Origin: Kineococcus xinjiangensis
Lineage (GTDB): Bacteria; Actinomycetota; Actinomycetes; Actinomycetales; Kineococcaceae
DNA: 64,000 bases
Direction of reading: 5' to 3'
Assembly: GCF_002934625.1 (NCBI RefSeq)
Contig: NZ_PTJD01000009.1
Location: 62,001 to 126,000, forward strand
Shown here piece after piece: positions 17,173 through 25,857 of the stretch; the stretch's first letter is position 1; every line of letters begins with the position of its first letter. The notes under the pieces are model-generated. The model was not told where the DNA came from and did no database searches. It saw only the letters and a list, made by a program, of their open reading frames with translations. A program made the position numbers and the translations under genes.

Positions 17173-19554
17173 GTGAAGATCGCGATCGTGGGCGGAGGCC
17201 CGGGCGGGCTGTACTTCGCCGCCCTCATGAAGCAGCTCGACCCGGGCCACGAGGTCGTCGTCTGGGAGCGCAACGCCCCCGACGACACCTTCGGGTTCGG
17301 GGTGGTGTTCAGCGACGAGACCCTCGGCGGCATCGAGAACGCCGACATCGTCATCGCCGACGCGATGGCCGGGTGCTTCGCGCGCTGGACCGACATCGAC
17401 ATCCACGTCAGGGGCACCACGACCACCGTGGGCGGGCAGGGGTTCGCCGCGATGAGCCGGCGCGACCTCCTGCGGATCCTGCAGCGGCGCTGCGAGCAGC
17501 TCGGGGTGGACCTGCGCTTCCGCACCCCCGCACCCGACGTCGACCGGCTCAGCGCGGAGCACGACCTCGTGCTCGCCGCCGACGGGCTGAACTCGCAGGT
17601 CCGCAACCGGTTCGCCGACGAGTTCCGGCCCACCCTCGACCCCCGCCGCTGCAAGTACATGTGGCTCGGCACCGACCTGGTGTTCGAGGCCTTCGAGTTC
17701 TTCATCAAGGAGACGGAGTGGGGGGTCATGCAGATCCACGGCTACCCCTACTCCGCAGAGGGCTCCACCTTCATCGTGGAGATGCACGAGGACGTGTGGC
17801 GCCGCGCCGGCTTCGACGCCTCGGAGTCCCGGCAGTTCCCGCCCGGCGTCAGCGACGAGGAGTCGGTGGCGCACCTGCGGGAGATCTTCGCCGAGGAGCT
17901 GCAGGGGCACCGCGTCCTCACGAACAACTCCAAGTGGATCAACTTCACGACGGTGCGCAACGAGAACTGGCGCCACGGCAACGTCGTCCTCCTCGGCGAC
18001 GCGGCCCACACGGCGCACTTCTCCATCGGCTCGGGGACCAAGCTCGCCATGGAGGACGCCCTCGCCCTCGCCGCGTGCCTGCACGAGCATCCCGGCCTCG
18101 ACGACGCCCTCGCGGCCTACGAGGGCGAACGGCGCCCCGTGGTGGAGTCCACCCAGCGGGCCGCGCAGGCCTCCCTGGAGTGGTTCGAGACCCTCGGCCG
18201 CTACGTCGACCAGGACCCGGTGCAGTTCTGCTTCAACCTGCTGACCCGGTCCCGACGCATCACCTACGAGAACCTCAAGCTGCGCGACCCGGAGTTCGCC
18301 GCGCAGGTCGACCGCGCGTTCGCCCGCGAGCAGGGCCTCGACCACGTCGCGCCCGCCATGTTCCAGCCGCACCGGATCGGGAACCTGGAGCTGCGCAACC
18401 GCGTCGTCGTCTCCCCGATGGACGTGTACTCCGCCGTCGACGGCGTCCCCGGCGACTTCCACCTCGTCCACCTGGGCGGCAAGGCGCTCGGCGGGGCCGG
18501 TCTCGTGATGACCGAGATGGTGTGCGTGTCCGAGACGGGGCGCATCACCCCCGGCTGCACCGGACTGTGGACCGACGGGCAGCGCGACGCGTGGAAGCGG
18601 GTGGTGGACTTCGTCCACGAGCGCTCCGGTGCGGCGATCGGCGCGCAGCTCGGCCACTCCGGGCGCAAGGGCTCCACCCGGCTCATGTGGGAGGGCATCG
18701 ACGAGCCCCTGCCCGAGGGCGGCTGGGAGGTCGTCGGCCCCTCGGCCGTCCCCTACGGCAGCGGCAGCGCCACCCCCCGGGAGATGGACCGCGTGCAGCT
18801 GGACCTGGTGCGCGGGCAGTTCGTCGACGCCGCCCGCCGCGCCGGCGAGGCCGGGTTCGACCTGCTGGAGGTGCACGCCGCCCACGGCTACCTGCTCTCC
18901 TCCTTCCTGTCACCGCTGGCCAACCACCGCACCGACGAGTACGGGGGTTCGCTGGAGAACCGGCTGCGGTACCCGCTGGAGGTGTTCGACGCCGTCCGCG
19001 CGGCGTGGCCCGCCGGCAGGCCCCTGCTGGTCCGCCTGTCCGCCGTGGACTGGATGCCCGACGGCAACACGCTCGACGACGCCGTCGAGATCGCGCGGGC
19101 GTTCGTGGAGCACGGCGCGGACGGCATCGACGTCTCCAGCGGGCAGGTCGCCAAGGACGAGCAGCCGGCCTTCGGCCGCAGCTACCAGACCCCCTTCGCG
19201 GACGCGATCCGGCAGTCGGTGGCCCGGCCCGCGGGCGCGTCCGTCATCGCGGTGGGCGCCATCTCCTCCTACGACGACGTCAACTCCATCCTGCTCGCGG
19301 GCCGCGCGGACCTGTGCGCGCTGGGCCGCACCCACCTCTACGACCCGCAGTGGACCCTGCACGCGGCGGCGGAGCAGGAGTACGCGGGGCCGGGCGCCCA
19401 GTGGCCGGTGCAGTTCCGGGCGGGCAGGCGCAAGCCGCCGTCCTCGCGCACCGACGCGGTGCGCCCGCGCCTGTCCCTGCTGCGGGACCCCCTGGCGGGT
19501 ACGCAGCCGACCCACGTGCGCTGGACCCCGCGGCAGGGACAGCCGGTCGGGTGA
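17173..19554 (+). CDS. Bifunctional 2-aminobenzoyl-CoA (or salicylyl-CoA) monooxygenase/reductase
   Basis: 793 residues, two flavoenzymes in one chain. Residues 1 to about 385 are a class A FAD monooxygenase (KIAIVGGGPGGLYFAALMK, then VLLGDAAHTAHFSIGSGTKLAMEDALALA). Residues of about 395-780 are an Old Yellow Enzyme-type FMN reductase (MFQPHRIGNLELRNRVVVSPMDVYS, AQLGHSGRKGSTR, HAAHGYLLSSFLSPLANHRTDEYGGSLENR). This architecture is that of 2-aminobenzoyl-CoA monooxygenase/reductase of Azoarcus evansii, which hydroxylates and then reduces the ring to 2-amino-5-oxocyclohex-1-ene-carboxyl-CoA. Databases often call it salicylyl-CoA 5-hydroxylase/oxidoreductase. Its TGA overlaps the next gene's GTG. 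Confidence 0.9.
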   Translation: MKIAIVGGGPGGLYFAALMKQLDPGHEVVVWERNAPDDTFGFGVVFSDETLGGIENADIVIADAMAGCFARWTDIDIHVRGTTTTVGGQGFAAMSRRDLLRILQRRCEQLGVDLRFRTPAPDVDRLSAEHDLVLAADGLNSQVRNRFADEFRPTLDPRRCKYMWLGTDLVFEAFEFFIKETEWGVMQIHGYPYSAEGSTFIVEMHEDVWRRAGFDASESRQFPPGVSDEESVAHLREIFAEELQGHRVLTNNSKWINFTTVRNENWRHGNVVLLGDAAHTAHFSIGSGTKLAMEDALALAACLHEHPGLDDALAAYEGERRPVVESTQRAAQASLEWFETLGRYVDQDPVQFCFNLLTRSRRITYENLKLRDPEFAAQVDRAFAREQGLDHVAPAMFQPHRIGNLELRNRVVVSPMDVYSAVDGVPGDFHLVHLGGKALGGAGLVMTEMVCVSETGRITPGCTGLWTDGQRDAWKRVVDFVHERSGAAIGAQLGHSGRKGSTRLMWEGIDEPLPEGGWEVVGPSAVPYGSGSATPREMDRVQLDLVRGQFVDAARRAGEAGFDLLEVHAAHGYLLSSFLSPLANHRTDEYGGSLENRLRYPLEVFDAVRAAWPAGRPLLVRLSAVDWMPDGNTLDDAVEIARAFVEHGADGIDVSSGQVAKDEQPAFGRSYQTPFADAIRQSVARPAGASVIAVGAISSYDDVNSILLAGRADLCALGRTHLYDPQWTLHAAAEQEYAGPGAQWPVQFRAGRRKPPSSRTDAVRPRLSLLRDPLAGTQPTHVRWTPRQGQPVG

Positions 19555-20033
19555 GCGCCGCAGCGGAACCCATGGGCAGCCGGGCGGGCACCGGGGCGAT
19601 CGCCTCGGCGACGTGCACCACCCGGGTCGAGTGGGTCGACACCGACGCCTCCGGGCACCACCACAACACCGCCGTCATCCGCTGGGTGGAGGAGTGCGAG
19701 GCGCGGATGTTCCGCGACCTCGGCCTCCTCGAGCACGTGGCCCAGGCGCCGCGGGTCCGGCTGGAGGTCAACTTCCGGGCCCCGCTCCACTTCGGCCAGG
19801 AGATCACCACGGAGCTGCGCCTCGAACGGCTGGGCGAGCGGTCCATGTCCTTCTCGTTCCGGGTGTGGGGCGGGGTGCGGGACGAGGAGCCCGGCGGCGC
19901 GCCGCCCCGACCGGCCGCCGACGGCCTGCTCGTCACCGCCTGCGTCCCGCCGGGCGCCACGGTCGCCGCCCCCTGGCCTGAGCACCTGCGGCGGACCCTG
20001 CTCGCCGCCGGCGGGACGCCGCCCGCCCCCTGA
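19551..20033 (+). CDS. 4-hydroxybenzoyl-CoA thioesterase-family (hotdog) protein
   Basis: 160 residues, single hotdog. The active-site segment is VEWVDTDASGHHHNTAVIRWVEECEARMF (about residues 27-55), close to the family motif with catalytic Asp in WVDTDxxGHHHN; strand VRLEVNFRAPLHFGQEI follows. It hydrolyses aryl- or acyl-CoA thioesters. The GTG start overlaps the stop of the fused oxygenase gene by 4 nt, so they are co-translated; an ATG seven codons later is possible but has no better ribosome site. It is the second thioesterase of the operon, which suggests that two different CoA esters are released or that one is a CoA-rescue enzyme. Confidence 0.82.
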   Translation: MSAAAEPMGSRAGTGAIASATCTTRVEWVDTDASGHHHNTAVIRWVEECEARMFRDLGLLEHVAQAPRVRLEVNFRAPLHFGQEITTELRLERLGERSMSFSFRVWGGVRDEEPGGAPPRPAADGLLVTACVPPGATVAAPWPEHLRRTLLAAGGTPPAP

Positions 20034-20092
20034 GACCGCCACCCCACGCCGACCCCCGCCCACCGGGGACCCTCGACCGAGAGAAGGACAAG

Positions 20093-21466
20093 GTGACCAT
20101 GACGACCCCGACCTCTCCGCAGTGGCCCGTTCCGCAACGGACCACGAACAAGGTGCTCCTCGCCTGCTGGCTGGCGATCCTCGCCGAGGGTTACGACGTC
20201 GGCGTGCTCGGCGCGGTGCTCCCCGCGCTGGCGGAGCACCGCGAGTGGTCCCTCACCCCGCTGCAGCTCGGGGGCCTCGGCGCCTACGCCCTCGTCGGCA
20301 TGCTCATCGGGGCCATGACCATCGGGACGCTCTCCGACCGGCTCGGCCGCAAGAAGATGCTGCTCGCCTCGATGTTCCTCTTCACCACCACCCAGCTCGG
20401 CGCGGCGCTGGCACCGACGCCGGAGGTGTTCGGCCTCTTCCGCCTGCTGGGCGGGCTCGGCATGGGCGGGATCATCCCCGTGGCGGCGGCGCTGACCATC
20501 GAGTACTCCGCGCCCAGGCGCCGCTCCTTCAACTACGGGCTGATGTTCTCCGCCTACTCCCTCGGCATCCTCGTCGCCGCCGTCGTGGCGATCGCCCTCC
20601 TGCCCACCCTGGGGTGGCGCTGGGTGGTGGGGGTCGGCTGCCTGCCCGTCGTGCTGATCCCGTTGCTGGCGGTGATGGTGCCGGAGTCCCTGGAGTTCCT
20701 CATGGGCAAGGGGCGGCGGGAGGAGGCCGCGCGGCTGGCGGCGAAGCTCCGCATCGCGCCGTTCGTGGAGGGCGACTGGACGCCCGCCCCCGCCGCCGGC
20801 ACCGACCGGGCCGTGGGCTGGAAGGACGCCCTGGCGGTGATGTTCACCCGCGGCTTCCTGCGCCCGACCGTGTTCTTCTGGGTGTCGCTGTTCTGCGGCA
20901 TGGTCCTCGTCTACGGCCTCAACACGTGGCTGCCGTCGATCATGAAGAAGGCCGGCTACGACCTCGGGTCGTCCCTGACGTTCCTCGTGGTCTTCAGCCT
21001 CGCCTCCGCGATCGGCGGCATCCTGCTGGGCCGCGCCGCCGATGCCCGCGGCAGGAAGCCCGTCCTCGTCCTCTTCTACCTGCTGGGCGGGGTGGGCATC
21101 CTGCTGCTGATGTTCCCGAACCACCTCGTCGTGAACTACGTGTTCGTCGCGCTGGCCGGCATCGGCTCCATCTCGACCTCCCTGGTGCTCACCGCGTGGG
21201 TGGCCGACTACTACCCCTCCTACGCCCGGGGCACCGCCACCGGCTGGGCGCTGTCGTTCGCCCGGATCGGCGCGATCTCCGGCCCCCTGATCGGCGGCTG
21301 GATCGGGTCGATGCAGCTGCCCTTCCAGTGGAACTTCATCGTGTTCGCGGCCGTCGCCGTGGCCGCCGCGACCGCGGTGGCGCTCATCCCGCGGGTTCCG
21401 CCGTCGCAGCGTGCCGCGACCGCCGGGCACGACGAGCACGCCGTCAGCGCGGCCGGCGCCCGCTGA
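20093..21466 (+). CDS. MFS transporter, aromatic acid:H+ symporter (AAHS) type
   Basis: 457 residues, twelve membrane helices. The first helix has LLACWLAILAEGYDVGVLGAVLPAL, matching the acidic DGYD-type motif of aromatic acid symporters. The loop 2-3 motif is GTLSDRLGRKKMLLAS, and it recurs in the second half as GRAADARGRKPVLVL. This suggests uptake of the aromatic acid used by the operon. GTG at 20093 and ATG two codons later are both served by AAGGA; the GTG is reported. It is the last gene of the run, followed by a strong two-way terminator. Confidence 0.88.
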   Translation: MTMTTPTSPQWPVPQRTTNKVLLACWLAILAEGYDVGVLGAVLPALAEHREWSLTPLQLGGLGAYALVGMLIGAMTIGTLSDRLGRKKMLLASMFLFTTTQLGAALAPTPEVFGLFRLLGGLGMGGIIPVAAALTIEYSAPRRRSFNYGLMFSAYSLGILVAAVVAIALLPTLGWRWVVGVGCLPVVLIPLLAVMVPESLEFLMGKGRREEAARLAAKLRIAPFVEGDWTPAPAAGTDRAVGWKDALAVMFTRGFLRPTVFFWVSLFCGMVLVYGLNTWLPSIMKKAGYDLGSSLTFLVVFSLASAIGGILLGRAADARGRKPVLVLFYLLGGVGILLLMFPNHLVVNYVFVALAGIGSISTSLVLTAWVADYYPSYARGTATGWALSFARIGAISGPLIGGWIGSMQLPFQWNFIVFAAVAVAAATAVALIPRVPPSQRAATAGHDEHAVSAAGAR

Positions 21467-21486
21467 CGGCGCGGTCCCCGCACGCG

Positions 21487-21525
21487 CGAGGGGCCCGGTG
21501 CGGTCGAACCGCACCGGGCCCCTCG
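21487..21525. terminator. Bidirectional terminator hairpin
   Basis: Perfect 17-bp arms (21487-21503 and 21509-21525, core GAGGGGCCCGGTGCGG) enclose the loop TCGAA. It lies 20 nt after the AAHS transporter stop and 14 nt after the convergent subtilase stop, so it can end both transcripts. Confidence 0.85.
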
Positions 21526-21538
21526 TCGTCGGTGGCTG

Positions 21539-22699
21539 TCAGAGGGTGGACTTGAACAGCAGCCGGTTGGGCGTGCCGGAGGGGTTGCTCCGCACGACGC
21601 TCGTCGTGGCGCCGCTGACGATCCAGTTGTTGACGGCCGAGGAGGACGCGGAGGGGTTGGCGCTCTTGTACAGCGCCATCACACCGGCGACGTGCGGGCT
21701 CGCCATCGAGGTGCCGCTGATGGTGTTGGAGCCGCCGTTGAGCCAGGTCGAGGTGATGTTGACGCCCGGGGCGTAGGTCTCGACGCAGGAGCCGTAGTTG
21801 GAGAACGACGCGCGGGTGTCGTTGCGGTCCGAGGCTGCGACCGTCACGACGTTCGACGCCGAGGCCGGGGACACGTTGCAGGCGTTGGCGTTCTCGTTGC
21901 CCGCCGCCACGGCGGTCGCGACCCCGGCGTTGGCGAGGTTCGTCACGGCGGTGTTGAGGGCGGAGGAGTAGCCACCGCCGAGCGACATGTTCGCCACGGC
22001 CGGCCTGGTGTGATTGCGGCGCAGCCAGTCCACGGCGGAGATGATGCCGGAGGTGCTGCCGCTGCCGTCGCAGCCGAGGACGCGCAGGCCCCGCAGCCGC
22101 ACGTTCTTCGCCACGCCGTACGTGGACGCGCCGATGGTGCCGGCGACGTGGGTCCCGTGACCCTGGCAGTCCTGCCCGTTGCCGCCGAGGGCGTCGTAGA
22201 CGTTGCTCGCCCGGCCGCCGAACTGGCTGTGGGAGGTGGCGATGCCGGTGTCGATGACGTAGGCGTAGACGTTGCCCGCACCCGTGTTGTACGTGTAGCC
22301 GCCCGACAGCGGCAGGTTGCGCTGGTCGATGCGGTCCAGGCCGTAGAGCCCGGAGGTCGTGATGGGCTGCGTCGCGTCGACGGTCGCGACCTGGTCCTCC
22401 TCGATCGCGGCCACGGCGGCGTTGCGCTGCAGGGCCCGGACCTGGCCGTCGGTCAGCGTCGCGGCGAAGCCGTTCAGGGCGCTGGTGTAGACGTAGCGCG
22501 GGGAGACCTGCAGCGCGCGGGCCAGGCCCCTGGCGTCGGCTCCGTCCTCCAGGGTGACGATGTACGAGCCCTTGACGGCGTTGGCGCCGGCGGAGGTGAC
22601 GCGGACCTCGGACCCAGGAGCGGCCGCGGCGGGGGAGGCGGCGCAGGTGAGGCCGAGAGCCACGGCGGCGAGCGGGGCGAGCAGAGCGGTGCGGTTCAC
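21539..22699 (-). CDS. Secreted subtilisin-like serine protease (S8)
   Basis: 386 residues. A signal peptide ([27 protein letters not shown], 1-27) is followed by an inhibitor I9-type propeptide (about 43-105, [18 protein letters not shown] and [16 protein letters not shown]). The catalytic domain follows with Asp in AYVIDTGI, His in [12 protein letters not shown], oxyanion Asn in [13 protein letters not shown] and Ser in [18 protein letters not shown], so all active residues are present. Several cysteines suggest disulfide bonds as in proteinase K-like enzymes. It is exported and self-processed. The GTG at 22699 is chosen because AGAAAGGGCACAC precedes it and the signal peptide starts there. 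A 22-bp perfect palindrome lies 22 nt upstream. Confidence 0.92.
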   Translation of the reverse strand: MNRTALLAPLAAVALGLTCAASPAAAAPGSEVRVTSAGANAVKGSYIVTLEDGADARGLARALQVSPRYVYTSALNGFAATLTDGQVRALQRNAAVAAIEEDQVATVDATQPITTSGLYGLDRIDQRNLPLSGGYTYNTGAGNVYAYVIDTGIATSHSQFGGRASNVYDALGGNGQDCQGHGTHVAGTIGASTYGVAKNVRLRGLRVLGCDGSGSTSGIISAVDWLRRNHTRPAVANMSLGGGYSSALNTAVTNLANAGVATAVAAGNENANACNVSPASASNVVTVAASDRNDTRASFSNYGSCVETYAPGVNITSTWLNGGSNTISGTSMASPHVAGVMALYKSANPSASSSAVNNWIVSGATTSVVRSNPSGTPNRLLFKSTL

Positions 22700-22720
22700 G
22701 TGTGCCCTTTCTGGACAGCA

Positions 22721-22742
22721 CCGGATGCAACGTTGCATCCGG
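22721..22742 (-). promoter_or_regulatory. 22-bp perfect palindrome upstream of the subtilase gene
   Basis: Each half is CCGGATGCAAC (11 nt), the second half being its exact reverse complement with no spacer. It lies 22-43 nt upstream of the GTG start and can serve as an operator for a dimeric regulator. The rest of the 405-nt gap to 23104 shows no gene; it includes an unusually AT-rich patch near 22895-22925 that may hold a promoter. Confidence 0.6.
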
Positions 22743-23104
22743 GAGTGATAGCGCCCCACCGTGGTGGGGGATCCGTGCCGAGTGCCGGGGGCAGCACGCG
22801 GAGGGGTGGGGCGTTCTAGGTGGGGGGATCTGCGGCGACCGGCGCCGCACACGGAACGTAACCAGCGTCACAGAGCGACGTCAACCGGCCGAACCGAGCA
22901 ATTTTGCCAGGCCATTGATCACGACGCAGTCACTTCGACCGGTCCGCGCCCGCACATCAACCAGATGGCCCAGTGGTCCGCCGGACCGCCGCCGCCCCTG
23001 CCGCCGCCCGTCCCGTCGCCTGGCCGGGCGCGAGCACCGGGAGCACGATGTGCGGAGCGCCTCACGCAGCGCAGTGGGGCGGACACGACGGAGCGGAGGC
23101 AGCG

Positions 23105-23467
23105 ATGGACGGCGACGACTCCAGGCGGCGCGGTGGAGAGCGGGACCTGCACATCCGGGCGCGGGAGACCGGCGCGTACCGGTGGGCCAGCCGGGAGGCC
23201 GCCCGGCAGGGCGGCACGCGGGGCGCGTCACCGGAGATGCGCGACCTCCTCGCGCAGGAGGCGGCGCACGTGGCGGCCGAGCACGACCACGCCGAGGCGC
23301 ACGAGCACGAGAACGGCGCGACCCTCGAGCAGGCGCAGCGGCTGCGGACGGCCCTGGACGTGTTCACCGCCGCCCGCGACCTCCACGACGAGGATCCGCA
23401 GGTGGTCCGGGGGGCCGCCAGGCGCCTGCTCGACCTCGACGCGCGGGCCGAGGTTCCGCACTCCTGA
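23105..23467 (+). CDS. Hypothetical acidic helical protein
   Basis: 120 residues, not recognised. It is charged and predicted helical throughout: an Arg-rich start (SRRRGGERDLHIRARETGAYRWASREAARQ), then a His/Glu/Ala stretch (EAAHVAAEHDHAEAHEHENGA), and a Leu-patterned helix at the end (LEQAQRLRTALDVFTAARDLHDEDPQVVRGAARRLLDL). No signal peptide or membrane helix. The ATG has GGAGG 5 nt upstream, which supports it as a real gene. It stands alone, with an 18-bp palindrome 16 nt after its stop. Confidence 0.65.
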   Translation: MDGDDSRRRGGERDLHIRARETGAYRWASREAARQGGTRGASPEMRDLLAQEAAHVAAEHDHAEAHEHENGATLEQAQRLRTALDVFTAARDLHDEDPQVVRGAARRLLDLDARAEVPHS

Positions 23468-23482
23468 CCCCAGCGGTGACCC

Positions 23483-23500
23483 TCCGCGACCGGTCGCGGA
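23483..23500. repeat. 18-bp perfect palindrome after the hypothetical gene
   Basis: TCCGCGACCGGTCGCGGA starts 16 nt past the stop. In RNA it can fold with a CCGG loop and may be a weak terminator; it is also a possible operator for the haloperoxidase gene, whose likely start is 127 nt further on. Confidence 0.4.
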
Positions 23501-23626
23501 CGGGCCGGCGGGCGGGCCGGAGGCCGGGCCGTGCAGTTTCCGTGAAACCCGGTGGCGCCCCCCGCGCGGCTGCGAGACTCCGCAGGCGGCCGGCGAGAGC
23601 GCGGGCCGGGAACGGGGGGGGCAGGG

Positions 23627-25000
23627 GTGTTGGACGCAGTGCGTTCCGCGGGCGGGGCGAGCAGGAGCAGACGGGGTTTCCTCGGAGCAGCAGTCACGAC
23701 GGGATCGGGGATCCTGCTCGCACCACCGGCCACGGCGGCCACGCAGGCACCCGGCCGCGGCGCATCGTTCACCGGGGACCACGGCCCGGAGGTCGCCGCG
23801 ACGTGGCTGCGGGCGCTCTACCAGGTCACCGCGACGGAGGGCCTCACTCCCCCCGCCGCGGCACGCGCCTACGCGTACTGCACCGTCGCGATGTACGAGG
23901 CCGTCGTGCCGGGCATGCCGGGTTTCCGCTCGACCGGCCGCCAGCTCAACGGGCTCCACCGCCTGCCGCAGCCCGCGCACCGCTCCCGCCTCGACTGGCC
24001 GACCGCGCTCAGCGCCGCGGTGAGCGCCGCGGCGGCAGGCGTCCACGGTGCTGCTTCCGTTGCCTCGCAGGAGATCCTGCGCAGGACCCACGAGGAGCAG
24101 GTCGCCGCGCGCCGTGCGGCCGGCGTGACCGAGGGCGACCTGCGGCACTCCCTGGCGTTCGGCCACGGCATCGGCGCGGCCGTGGCGCAGTGGGCGGCCA
24201 CCGACGGCGCGGCCGAGGCCGCCGCGCTCCCCTACACGCCCCCCGTGGGCGAGTCCTTCTGGGTCCCGACCCCGCCGAACTTCGGCACGGCGGTCGAGCC
24301 CCACTGCGCACTGGTCCGGCCGATGGTGCTGCGCACCGCCGACGAGGTCGCCCCCGAACCGCCCGTCCCCTTCTCGACGGAACCCGGGTCGCCGTTCTGG
24401 CAGCAGGCGATGGTCCCCTACCAGCAGTCCGCGGTGAACACCGACGAGACGCGCGACATCGCCCGCTTCTGGACGGACAACCCGCGCTTCTCGGGGATGC
24501 CTGCCGGGCACTGGCTGAACATCGCGGTGCAGGCGTGCGAGCAGCACGGGCTCGGCCTGGACCGCACCGTGGAGGCACTGGCGCGCACGGGGATCGCCCT
24601 GCACGACGCGTTCCTGAACTGCTGGACGTGGAAGTACCGCCACAACCTGGTCCGGCCCGTGACCTACGTCCGGCGCCACATCGACCCGACGTGGACCACG
24701 TGGGTGAACTCCCCGCAGTTCCCCGAGCACACCTCCGGGCACTCCGTGGGCTCCCGCGCGGCCTCGACCGTGCTGACGGCGCTGCTGGGGTCCCTCGCGT
24801 TCGACGACACCTCCCTCGCCACCACCGTGGGGATCGGGAAGCGCACCCGCAGCTACCGCAGCTTCCACGAGGCGGCGGACACGGCCGCGCAGAGCCGCAT
24901 CTACGGCGGCATCCACTACCCGCACGGCGTGGACGCCGGGAAGGCGCAGGGCGACGCCGTCGGCGCGCTCGTCGTGGCCCGGCTCCGCACCGACCGCTGA
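23627..25000 (+). CDS. Tat-exported vanadium-dependent haloperoxidase-like PAP2 enzyme
   Basis: 457 residues. A twin-arginine signal (SRSRRGFLGAAVTTGSGILLAPPATAA, about residues 12-38) points to export of a folded protein. The PAP2/haloperoxidase vanadate or phosphate site is complete: Lys-x6-Arg-Pro in KYRHNLVRPVTYV, EHTSGHS in place of PSGH, and SR-x5-H-x3-D in SRIYGGIHYPHGVDAG. Length and motifs match secreted vanadium haloperoxidase-family proteins; phosphatase activity cannot be excluded. GTG at 23627 is the best start for the Tat signal, with only a weak G-rich ribosome site; a GTG four codons later is also possible. It is followed after 72 nt by a secreted protein of unknown role. Confidence 0.78.
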   Translation: MLDAVRSAGGASRSRRGFLGAAVTTGSGILLAPPATAATQAPGRGASFTGDHGPEVAATWLRALYQVTATEGLTPPAAARAYAYCTVAMYEAVVPGMPGFRSTGRQLNGLHRLPQPAHRSRLDWPTALSAAVSAAAAGVHGAASVASQEILRRTHEEQVAARRAAGVTEGDLRHSLAFGHGIGAAVAQWAATDGAAEAAALPYTPPVGESFWVPTPPNFGTAVEPHCALVRPMVLRTADEVAPEPPVPFSTEPGSPFWQQAMVPYQQSAVNTDETRDIARFWTDNPRFSGMPAGHWLNIAVQACEQHGLGLDRTVEALARTGIALHDAFLNCWTWKYRHNLVRPVTYVRRHIDPTWTTWVNSPQFPEHTSGHSVGSRAASTVLTALLGSLAFDDTSLATTVGIGKRTRSYRSFHEAADTAAQSRIYGGIHYPHGVDAGKAQGDAVGALVVARLRTDR

Positions 25001-25072
25001 TCCTCCGCACGACCCCACCCACCAGACATCCCTGCGCACCGGCGCCGGGAAGCGCGCACGAGGAGTTCCGCC

Positions 25073-25750
25073 ATGTCCGTCCGCACCACTCTCACCGCAG
25101 CCACCGCCGCCCTCGTCCTGCCCGGCGTCCTGGTCGCGACCGCCGGCCAGGCCGCCGCCGCCCCCAAGGACTCCGCCAGCAGCAAGCGCACCGTGAGCTC
25201 CGCGTTCGTGGACTGGACGGAGGAGGACCGCGACAACGTCCTCGGCCTGCCCGGCAACGTCCACGTCGGCTTCCTCAAGATCAAGTCCACCACCCAGTAC
25301 ACCAAGGTGTGGGGCCAGATCATCGACTTCGAGTGCGCCCCGGGTGAGCTCCCCGGCGGGCACGGCGAGGAGAGCACCTGCGAGCACGTGCAGGTGCGCT
25401 ACCTCGACTCCTCCGACATGACCCTCGTCGTGGACACCCGCGCCGGGACCGCCAAGGCCACCGGCGAGATCACCGTCAGCAACGGCGGGCACGGCGAGCC
25501 CGGTGAGGTCCTCGCGGTGGTGCCCGCCACCATCGACCTGCGCAGCACGACGCCGATGGCCTCCTTCACCCGTACCGAGACGTGGACCGACGGCTCCACG
25601 TCCTACCGCAGCCGCGTGCGCGGCACCGCCAGCGGCGAGGTCATCGTCGGTGGCGCGCTCGGCCGCATGGGCTTCGCCGACGACGCGGACGACGTCTCCT
25701 ACGGCTCCTTCGAGAAGTACACCGAGATCAGCCGCGAGCGCGTGGGCTGA
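25073..25750 (+). CDS. Secreted protein of unknown function
   Basis: 225 residues. A signal peptide (MSVRTTLTAATAALVLPGVLVATAGQAAAA, 1-30) is followed by a beta-rich domain with two cysteines (FECAPGELPGG and ESTCEHVQVRY), a likely disulfide, and paired strand segments such as MTLVVDTRAGTAKATGEITVS and GTASGEVIVGG. I do not recognise the family. The ATG has GAGGAG about 8 nt upstream. It follows the haloperoxidase-like gene on the same strand and may share its transcript. A hairpin just downstream ends transcription. Confidence 0.75.
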   Translation: MSVRTTLTAATAALVLPGVLVATAGQAAAAPKDSASSKRTVSSAFVDWTEEDRDNVLGLPGNVHVGFLKIKSTTQYTKVWGQIIDFECAPGELPGGHGEESTCEHVQVRYLDSSDMTLVVDTRAGTAKATGEITVSNGGHGEPGEVLAVVPATIDLRSTTPMASFTRTETWTDGSTSYRSRVRGTASGEVIVGGALGRMGFADDADDVSYGSFEKYTEISRERVG

Positions 25751-25760
25751 CCTGCGCACA

Positions 25761-25813
25761 CCGGTCCGGCGGTGCGCGGTTCCCCCGGGGGGAGCCGCGC
25801 GGCGCCGGACCGG
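25761..25813. terminator. Long convergent-gene hairpin terminator
   Basis: The outer arms CCGGTCCGGCG (25761-25771) and CGCCGGACCGG (25803-25813) are perfect. The inner arms GCGCGGTTCCCCC / GGGGGAGCCGCGC pair with one G-T and share the same centre (25787). It lies between the stop of the secreted protein and the stop of the convergent NlpC/P60 gene. Confidence 0.75.
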
Positions 25814-25857
25814 CCGCGTTCGCCGCGCCGGGCGGCGACGGCGAGCGACGCCGCGGG

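Noticed and set aside
15280-18885. Very long open frame antisense to the aryl-CoA genes
   Set aside because: High G+C keeps stop codons rare on the opposite strand. The product is low-complexity Arg/Gly/Ala without domains, while the plus strand encodes clear enzymes.
17173-19554. Calling the fused enzyme only salicylyl-CoA 5-hydroxylase
   Set aside because: The C-terminal Old Yellow Enzyme domain is the hallmark of 2-aminobenzoyl-CoA monooxygenase/reductase. Salicylate remains an alternative, so both names are given.
23536-23548. GTTTCCGTGAAAC as a parS site
   Set aside because: It is one base short in the centre (13 instead of 14), so the two half-sites are out of register for ParB.
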